7,701 bases of DNA from Erythrobacter sp. UBA2510 (GTDB taxonomy: Bacteria; Pseudomonadota; Alphaproteobacteria; Sphingomonadales; Sphingomonadaceae): NCBI GenBank assembly GCA_002341345.1, contig DDNW01000009.1, positions 592 to 8,292 of the forward strand, given 5' to 3'. Positions 1 to 4,899 of this stretch are shown here, piece by piece. A model generated the notes under the pieces. It ran no database searches, was not told the origin of the DNA, and saw nothing but the letters and a program-made list of their open reading frames with translations. How positions within the stretch are numbered: the stretch's first letter is position 1; every line of letters begins with the position of its first letter. The position numbers and the translations under genes were made by a program.

Positions 1-61
1 TCCTTCGCTCGCTCCTTGCACAAGCCAATTCTGATCCAAGCCACGGCCATGTGCTTAATGA

Positions 62-89
62 GTCCTGACCCTAGTCTCGTTGTCAGGAC
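62..89. repeat. perfect 8-bp inverted repeat, 12-nt loop
   Basis: GTCCTGAC at 62-69 is matched by its exact reverse complement GTCAGGAC at 82-89. No T-run follows, so it does not look like an intrinsic terminator. It could be an operator-like site, a hairpin in a transcript, or part of an insertion-sequence end. The pairing is seen directly; the function is unknown. Confidence 0.45.
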
Positions 90-192
90 GATTGATGGCA
101 AGGGCTTGCTGTAAGGATGTGCTGAACGCGACCTGGAAGAATCTGAGCCCATCGAGATAGCTGCTCACCTACTCAGCACTGTGGGTTCAAGA

Positions 193-219
193 TGACCGCA
201 ATTGGGCCGCTTGCGGTCA
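193..219. repeat. perfect 9-bp inverted repeat, 9-nt loop
   Basis: TGACCGCAA at 193-201 pairs exactly with TTGCGGTCA at 211-219, with loop TTGGGCCGC. The stem is GC-rich and stable, but the bases after it are not a T-tract, so a Rho-independent terminator is unlikely. Palindromes of this general kind occur as dispersed intergenic elements in alphaproteobacteria. Whether this is such a copy needs a genome-wide search. Confidence 0.5.
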
Positions 220-279
220 GTCTGCTATCGGTGCGGAGGCTAAGCCATAGAAGACATTCGCTCCTCTTCGAAAGCATAC

Positions 280-307
280 TTAATCTTAACCGACTTAATG
301 CTAGAAT
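280..307 (+). promoter_or_regulatory. candidate sigma-70-type promoter for the first glycosyltransferase
   Basis: TAGAAT at 302-307 differs from the -10 consensus at one base. TTAATC at 280-285, 16 bases upstream, is a weak -35 match (three of six). The segment is the most AT-rich stretch in front of the gene. Transcription would begin near 314, which would put the TTG at 314 almost on the transcript end and favour a start further downstream. This is a motif match only. Confidence 0.3.
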
Positions 308-350
308 ATCTCATTGCCAGACAGGCGAAGAATAGGAAGCATAGCTTGCT

Positions 351-425
351 ATGTGGACCGCGGACCCAAAAGCGACAGACCAGCCACAATTGCTGGAACA
401 GAGGAACGCAAAGTTGATGGAGTGA
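351..425 (+). CDS. possible 24-codon leader ORF ahead of the glycosyltransferase
   Basis: An ATG at 351 opens a 24-residue frame (starting MWTADPK, ending AKLME) that stops with TGA at 423-425. AGGAAG at 334-339 could serve as a ribosome-binding site, but its spacing of 11 bases is long. The stop overlaps an in-frame GTG of the glycosyltransferase at 422 (GTGA), an arrangement often seen in translational coupling. The peptide resembles nothing I recognise. It may be a leader peptide, the remnant of a shifted glycosyltransferase start, or chance. Confidence 0.2.
   Translation: MWTADPKATDQPQLLEQRNAKLME
419..422 (+). promoter_or_regulatory. ribosome-binding site candidate deciding the GT start
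   Basis: GGAG lies 8 bases before the TTG at 431. It is the best-spaced Shine-Dalgarno-like element among the in-frame starts at 314, 422, 431, 482, 488 and 491, and it is the reason for choosing 431. Confidence is limited because TTG starts are uncommon. Confidence 0.3.
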
Positions 426-430
426 CTGGC

Positions 431-1438
431 TTGAGAGACCGCGCGCATACCAAGCCGGATCCTTCAGGCCTGCAAGAGACATTGCCATTGGTGTCAGTGC
501 TGATCCCGATGTTCAACGCAGCCAGAACAATCGAACGCACTTTGGCGAGCGTGATAAATCAGACGCATCGCAAACTGGAAATATTGGTCGTTGATGACGG
601 CTCGACCGATGACAGCGTTGCGATTGCCGAACGCGTTGCAGCGCACGACAGTCGCGTCACGATCATTCGCCAGGCTAACGGAGGCGTTGCTAGTGCCCGT
701 AACGCCGGTATCGCAGCATCTGGCGGTGCTTTTATTGCTCCGATCGATGCCGACGATCTGTGGCATCCAGACAAGACAGCGCTGCAGTTGTCGGCAATGA
801 TGGGGCCAGACGGCAAGGACGACCTATCTATTGGACTTGTCTATTGCTGGTATTCGATCATCGATGCCGACGATTATGTAAGGATCGACGATTGCCGGAG
901 TACGGCCGATGGCGATGTGCTGGAGGCGATGGCGCTACGCAATATCGTGGGGCACGGTAGCGGCGCGCTGATGCGCCGCGAAGCCGTACTGCAGGCGGGC
1001 GGATATGACGCCTCGCTCAGGGCGCGCAACGGTGAGGGCTGCGAGGACTACAAGCTCTATTTCCAGATCGCCGAGCATTTCCGTTTCGCGCTCGTGAGAC
1101 AATCGCTGGTCGGTTACCGCGAAACGCGGCAAAACATGTCGAGTGACCCGCGCAAAGCTCTGCGCTCGCGGGCGCTGTGCGTGCCCGAATTCCTTTCCCG
1201 TCACCCCGATCTGGCGAGCGAGTTCCATGACGGAAAGCTGCGCATCATGCGCTTCATGCTGGGCCGTGCCGTGCGTACCGGCAAGGCGCGCGATGCAGCG
1301 TTCTTGTTGTGGGAAATGCTCCGGAACGATCCTCTGCGCGCGATGGCTAATCTCGGCGATCTGGCCAGGGGGTTCCTGCGGCAAGCGCGAGGCAAGGACA
1401 CGGCAAGGCGATCTTTTCTGCCTCAGGCCCCCGAATAA
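431..1438 (+). CDS. family 2 glycosyltransferase (GT-A fold)
   Basis: This gene encodes an inverting family-2 glycosyltransferase, expected to move a sugar from a nucleotide donor to a growing surface glycan at the cytoplasmic face of the inner membrane. The open frame reaches back to a TTG at 314. I prefer TTG at 431 (335 residues) because GGAG sits at 419-422 with an 8-base spacing and the TTG at 314 has no ribosome-binding site. GTG 422 and TTG 488 are other options, since the conserved core only begins around base 485 (LVSVLIPMFN). Counting from 431, DDGSTDD lies near residues 55-61, the metal-binding DADD near 106-109 and the ED of the presumed catalytic-base region near 205-206. There is no transmembrane segment. 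The C-terminal part is helical and basic, perhaps for membrane contact. The gene ends in tandem stops (TAA then TGA). Family assignment is firm; donor and acceptor are unknown. Confidence 0.9.
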   Translation: MRDRAHTKPDPSGLQETLPLVSVLIPMFNAARTIERTLASVINQTHRKLEILVVDDGSTDDSVAIAERVAAHDSRVTIIRQANGGVASARNAGIAASGGAFIAPIDADDLWHPDKTALQLSAMMGPDGKDDLSIGLVYCWYSIIDADDYVRIDDCRSTADGDVLEAMALRNIVGHGSGALMRREAVLQAGGYDASLRARNGEGCEDYKLYFQIAEHFRFALVRQSLVGYRETRQNMSSDPRKALRSRALCVPEFLSRHPDLASEFHDGKLRIMRFMLGRAVRTGKARDAAFLLWEMLRNDPLRAMANLGDLARGFLRQARGKDTARRSFLPQAPE

Positions 1439-1533
1439 TGATAGGCAGCAGCTACCCGTAAGAGCATAGGCCGGTTCCGACGTTCCTGTATTATTTACAT
1501 TATCCTTGCGGGTCATGCTAATCGGACCTGTCC
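1439..1533. other. 95-base intergenic gap with AT-rich patch and imperfect stem
   Basis: This is the only sizeable gap in the plus-strand block. ACCCGTAAG at 1454-1462 can pair with CTTGCGGGT at 1505-1513 in RNA (nine pairs, one of them G-U), enclosing a 42-base loop that contains an AT-rich run around 1488-1504. TTCCGA (1475-1480) and CATTAT (1498-1503), 17 bases apart, form a very weak promoter match for the downstream operon. There is no T-tract terminator. Confidence 0.3.
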
Positions 1534-2820
1534 ATGCGAACGAATACGGATGTCATGTTGAAGCAACGGGTCAAAAGAACGGCATACGCACTGTTGCCGA
1601 GGCCGGTCTATGCATGGCTGCTCAAGCGTTCGGGACGTTCCTGCTCGCCCCCGGTGGGTGCCGTGAAGTTTGGCGATCTGCGCCGTACGGAGCCGGTTAG
1701 TCGCGATTATGGCTATAGCCGCGGCCGACCCATCGACCGTTATTATATCGAGAACTTTCTGCAATCGCAGGGCGACCTCATCACCGGCCAGGTTCTGGAA
1801 ATAGGCGAGCGCACCTATACGCATGCATTCGGACAAAATGTCGTGCAATCGGATATGCTGCATGTCAGCGATGTGGAGGGTGCAACCTATGTTGACGACC
1901 TGACATATGGATCGTCCATTCCCAGCAACACCTATGACTGCGTGATCCTGACGCAAACCTTACATCTGATTTTCGACATGAAGGCGGCGCTGCGGACGAT
2001 CTACCGGATCCTCAAGCCCGGTGGCGTCCTGCTCTGCACCGTGCCGGGCATCACGCAAGCTGCCGATGAGGACTGGAATGAATGTTGGTACTGGGCGCTG
2101 ACGTGCCATTCGGCGCGCAAACTGACGGAACAGGTTTTTCCGCCGGGCCATGTGCAGATCACCCATTGGGGCAATGTTCTTGCCGCAACGAGCTTCCTGC
2201 AGGGTCTGGCCGAGCAGGAACTGACGCGTGCCGAGCTCGATCTGGTCGATCCCGAATATCAGGTCACCATCGCGATTATCGCCCGCCGTGCTGATGCGAC
2301 CGTTGCAATCGGAATGGAAAACCAGTGGGATTATGAGGGAAAGGAAAGTTTCCCTTATGACGACGAGACGAGTTACCAGCTGGGGCTTGCCTATCTGGAT
2401 GGACATGGCGATATCGAGGATTGGGGCTGTGGCACTGCCTTCGCGAAGAAATTCGTGACAGAAAGCCGGTATACCGGCGTGGACGGCAGCAAGAGCAATT
2501 TTGCCGATGTGCAGGCCGACCTGCAAAACTATCGGTCAGACGCGGACTGCATATTCATGCGCCATGTGCTAGAACACAATTGGGGCTGGCGCGCGATCCT
2601 GACCAACGCGCTGGCATCATTTCGGAAACGCATGGTACTGGTCCTGTTTACCCCGATCGGGGAAAGTGAAATGCGGCTGGACTACGATGGCCCCATTCCT
2701 GACCTGCAATTGCCCAGGAACGAGCTGATGAGCTTTCTCGCCGGTTTCAAGGTACGTGAAGAGCATATCCGTTCGGCGACCCAATATGGCCAGGAAACGA
2801 TCTTCTATATTGAGAAATAG
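1534..2820 (+). CDS. two-domain SAM-dependent methyltransferase protein
   Basis: The product is 428 residues with two different Rossmann-type methyltransferase regions in tandem. The first (about 68-250) has VLEIGER at 87-93, an acidic D107, and the segment 134-172 (YDCVILTQTLHLIF, then LKPGGVLLCTVPG) typical of class I 'type 11' methyltransferases. Its glycine-rich SAM loop is degenerate, with GERTYTHAFG in place of GxGxG. The second (about 275-428) has a better loop, DWGCGTA at 296-302, an acid in YTGVDGS at 313-319, and a beta-4-like CIFMRHVLEH at 339-348. The N-terminal 35 residues are basic and hydrophobic, without a signal peptide, so the protein is probably cytoplasmic. Likely role (inference): O-methylation of a sugar in the glycan made by the neighbouring glycosyltransferases. 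The start at ATG 1534 has a weak GGA seven bases upstream; ATG 1555 is an alternative. Its 3' end overlaps the deacetylase gene by 35 bases. Confidence 0.82.
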   Translation: MRTNTDVMLKQRVKRTAYALLPRPVYAWLLKRSGRSCSPPVGAVKFGDLRRTEPVSRDYGYSRGRPIDRYYIENFLQSQGDLITGQVLEIGERTYTHAFGQNVVQSDMLHVSDVEGATYVDDLTYGSSIPSNTYDCVILTQTLHLIFDMKAALRTIYRILKPGGVLLCTVPGITQAADEDWNECWYWALTCHSARKLTEQVFPPGHVQITHWGNVLAATSFLQGLAEQELTRAELDLVDPEYQVTIAIIARRADATVAIGMENQWDYEGKESFPYDDETSYQLGLAYLDGHGDIEDWGCGTAFAKKFVTESRYTGVDGSKSNFADVQADLQNYRSDADCIFMRHVLEHNWGWRAILTNALASFRKRMVLVLFTPIGESEMRLDYDGPIPDLQLPRNELMSFLAGFKVREEHIRSATQYGQETIFYIEK

Positions 2821-3850
2821 CGCGGCCTTTCGCCTCGCAAAGCGGGTGGCGAAGCCGCTGCGACGCGCCGTCAGCGCTGTCGGTCCACCCAGCGCGGGCG
2901 TGCTGATGTACCACCGCATTGCCGAGGAGGCGGAGGATCCGTGGGACCTGTGCGTCAGCCCCGACCATTTCGCCGAGCAAATGGAGGTCATCGCTCGCCG
3001 CGATGCCCGCATCGATCTTGACGAGTTGGCCGGCAAGGGCGGCTTCGACAGGGCGGGCAATCGTTTGGCGGTGACGTTCGACGATGGCTATATCGACAAT
3101 ATCACGCGCGCGCTGCCAGTGCTGGAGCAGTTCGAAATTCCCGCGACCTTCTTTGTCGTGTCGGGAGCGCTGGGGCGAAACCGTGAATTCTGGTGGGACG
3201 GACTGGAACGTGCTCTCCTGGGAAGTGCCCCCTTGCCCACCACCCTATCGATCGACCTTGCGGGCCGGGTTCTCGAATTCGAACTGGCGGACGACGATGC
3301 GCGACTGCCCGCACGGCAAGGTGCGTCCATATCACGCCAGAAATTGTTTCTCCTCCTGTGGGAAGAGATCGTGCGGCTACCCCCTGACCGGCAGGACGAT
3401 GTGGTCGACAGGCTGCTGGCGTGGGCCGGCAAGCCAGTCGCCGCCGCCTCGACGCGCGTTGCGGCCGGCGCGCAGGATATTGCGCGTCTTGCCAGCCACC
3501 CGTTAATCCGGATCGGCAGCCATACGGCGCATCATATCTCATTGCCTGATTTTGCAGCGGACACGCAGCGCAGCGAAATCGAAGCCGGCCACCGGATGCT
3601 GGAGGAACTTGTCGGGCACAGGATAAACCGGTTCTGCTATCCCTATGGCCGCTATGACGACAGCGCGCGCGACATTGTGCGGGGTCTGAAGGTCGATTTT
3701 GCCTGCACCTCCCGCGAAAGCGTGGTGACCGCGCGCTCGGACCACCTTGCGCTGCCGCGTTTGCAGGTAAAAAATATCAATGGAGAAAGCTTCGTCGCCT
3801 GGCTGCGCGGCAATTACCATCTGATCGCAGGACGAGCACCGGTGCATTGA
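2786..3850 (+). CDS. polysaccharide deacetylase (NodB/CE4-type)
   Basis: The product (354 residues from ATG 2786) belongs to the metal-dependent carbohydrate esterase 4/NodB group, which removes acetyl groups from N-acetylated sugars. Motif 1 is TFDDGY at 97-102 (catalytic and metal-binding Asp pair). Motif 2 is HTAHH at 246-250, whose two His fit the H(S/T)xxH metal site. Motif 3 is YPYG at 285-288, and LPRLQV follows at 323-328. The usual opening MYHRI is at 41-45 and FWWDGLE, often seen in surface-polysaccharide members, at 135-141. About 140 residues separate motifs 1 and 2, far more than in compact NodB domains. No signal peptide or membrane helix is seen, so it may act in the cytoplasm before export. 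The frame opens earlier, at GTG 2756; TTG 2810 is also possible, with AGGAAA 12 bases ahead. The gene overlaps the methyltransferase by 35 bases and its TGA shares a base with the next ATG. The substrate is unknown. Confidence 0.9.
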   Translation: MARKRSSILRNSAAFRLAKRVAKPLRRAVSAVGPPSAGVLMYHRIAEEAEDPWDLCVSPDHFAEQMEVIARRDARIDLDELAGKGGFDRAGNRLAVTFDDGYIDNITRALPVLEQFEIPATFFVVSGALGRNREFWWDGLERALLGSAPLPTTLSIDLAGRVLEFELADDDARLPARQGASISRQKLFLLLWEEIVRLPPDRQDDVVDRLLAWAGKPVAAASTRVAAGAQDIARLASHPLIRIGSHTAHHISLPDFAADTQRSEIEAGHRMLEELVGHRINRFCYPYGRYDDSARDIVRGLKVDFACTSRESVVTARSDHLALPRLQVKNINGESFVAWLRGNYHLIAGRAPVH

Positions 3851-3852
3851 TG
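3848..3852 (+). promoter_or_regulatory. TGATG stop-start overlap (translational coupling)
   Basis: The deacetylase TGA (3848-3850) and the glycosyltransferase ATG (3850-3852) share one base. No strong Shine-Dalgarno sequence precedes the ATG, so ribosomes finishing the deacetylase probably reinitiate here, keeping the two products in step. Confidence 0.7.
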
Positions 3853-4899
3853 GCCGAACGCCCGCTTGTCACCTGCGTTATGATCTTCCTCAATGGCGAG
3901 AAATATATCGCCGAGGCCATCGATAGCATTCTCGCACAGACCTACGAGAACTGGGAACTCGTGCTGGTCGATGACGGGTCGACCAATGATGCGACTGCCA
4001 TCGCGCAGGAATATGCCCGCCGTCATCCCGAGCGGATCCGCTATATCGACCATCCCGGACACCAGAACCGCGGAATGAGCGCATCGCGCAATGCCGGGGT
4101 CGCAGCCGGGTGCGGCAGTCTCATTTCGTTCCTCGATGCCGATGATATCTGGCTGCCCCGGCGGCTGGAACATTTCGTGGAAGTAGCGGGCTGCTACCCT
4201 GAAGCGAGCATGATCTATGGCCCGACACTCTACTGGTACAGCTGGGCTGAGGAACGCGGCATGACGCCACCGGTAGAAGGCCAGGACGATTTCGCCGGCC
4301 ACCTCGAATTGCCAGTCGACCGCCTGATCCCGCCGCCGATGGCAATGCGGCGTTTCCTGACAAGCAGGGGCGGCTGCCTTCCGGGCATTTGCAGCCTGCT
4401 CATCCGCCGCGAAGTTTATGCCCTGATCGGCGGGTTCGAGGCCGAATTTAGGGGACTCTACGAAGATCAGGTCTTCCTCTCGAAAATGACACTAGCATTC
4501 CCTGTGGTGGTCATCGCCGAAGTGCTCGACAAATACCGGCAGCATTCCGAATCCTGCTGCTATCGCGGTCTTGAGACGGGCGAGTATCACGCAGAGGATT
4601 ACCACCCGGCCCGCTTCACCTACCTCCGGTGGTTGCAGGCCTACTGCAGCGCGCGGGGCCTGTCCGATCCTGTAATCGACCGCGAAATCCGCCGGCAGAC
4701 GAGGCCGTATCGCTGGCCGATACTTATTCATGCGACACGCTTGGCAGCGAGGCTGGAACAGAGCGGCAAGGCTTTCTTGCAGCGTGTTATACCCACCCGT
4801 GTCACGCGGCGGGCAAAGGCTGTGCTCGATCGCGCGCGCGCGTGGCGACGTGACCGCCGCAGGCGGAAGCAGGCCCTGCGTGCCGGAGATGATGTCTAA
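3850..4899 (+). CDS. family 2 glycosyltransferase with arginine-rich tail
   Basis: This is a 349-residue GT-A glycosyltransferase. The core begins at once (LVTCVMIFLNGEKYI, 6-20). DDGST is at 41-45, the metal-binding DADD at 96-99, and ED in LYEDQVF at 205-206, with RQHSES at 230-235 after it. I chose ATG 3850 because its A is the last base of the deacetylase TGA (TGATG), a classic coupled start; a TTG directly before it is also in frame. No good ribosome-binding site is visible, which fits reinitiation. The C-terminal 35 residues or so are strikingly basic (RRDRRRRK at 333-340) and could bind membrane phospholipid. There is no transmembrane helix. It probably adds a sugar to the same glycan that the co-transcribed methyltransferase and deacetylase modify (inference). 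Its TAA overlaps the stop of the convergent ABC transporter gene. Donor and linkage cannot be read from sequence. Confidence 0.92.
   Translation: MAERPLVTCVMIFLNGEKYIAEAIDSILAQTYENWELVLVDDGSTNDATAIAQEYARRHPERIRYIDHPGHQNRGMSASRNAGVAAGCGSLISFLDADDIWLPRRLEHFVEVAGCYPEASMIYGPTLYWYSWAEERGMTPPVEGQDDFAGHLELPVDRLIPPPMAMRRFLTSRGGCLPGICSLLIRREVYALIGGFEAEFRGLYEDQVFLSKMTLAFPVVVIAEVLDKYRQHSESCCYRGLETGEYHAEDYHPARFTYLRWLQAYCSARGLSDPVIDREIRRQTRPYRWPILIHATRLAARLEQSGKAFLQRVIPTRVTRRAKAVLDRARAWRRDRRRRKQALRAGDDV

Larger units (their letters stand above)
1..313. other. non-coding left flank, possible mobile-element debris
   Basis: I see no credible gene here. Both strands are broken by stops, and the short readable stretches match no family I recognise. 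The base composition is visibly less GC-rich than in the genes to the right. The region carries two perfect inverted repeats (62-89 and 193-219) and an AT-rich segment around 275-310 that could hold the promoter of the first glycosyltransferase gene. The hairpins and lack of coding sequence suggest an insertion-sequence end or a dispersed intergenic repeat at the edge of the polysaccharide locus. That is inference, because no transposase fragment can be read. Confidence 0.4.

Noticed and set aside
193..235. Rho-independent terminator at the 193-219 hairpin
   Set aside because: No T-rich tract follows on the plus strand, none precedes it for the minus strand, and no gene ends beside it.
240..488. 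82-codon minus-strand frame over the left flank with a hydrophobic, Cys-rich middle
   Set aside because: It overlaps the presumed promoter and 5' end of glycosyltransferase 1, resembles no known family and has no supporting context.
935..1516. 193-codon open frame on the minus strand opposite glycosyltransferase 1
   Set aside because: It lies wholly antisense to a gene with clear GT2 motifs over most of its length, reads as low-similarity Arg/His/Pro-rich sequence and shows no domain. Long antisense frames are expected in GC-rich genes.
1960..2526. 188-codon open frame on the minus strand inside the methyltransferase gene
   Set aside because: It mirrors the coding frame of the methyltransferase and has no recognisable motif or ribosome-binding site.
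3102..3542. Overlapping frames on both strands inside the deacetylase gene
   Set aside because: They cover the same DNA as the insert between deacetylase motifs 1 and 2 and read as Arg/Pro/Ala-rich composition shadows.
4831..4842. (CG)6 run considered as a structural element
   Set aside because: It encodes part of the arginine-rich tail in frame and is short. I mention it only as a possible slippage site, not as a feature.
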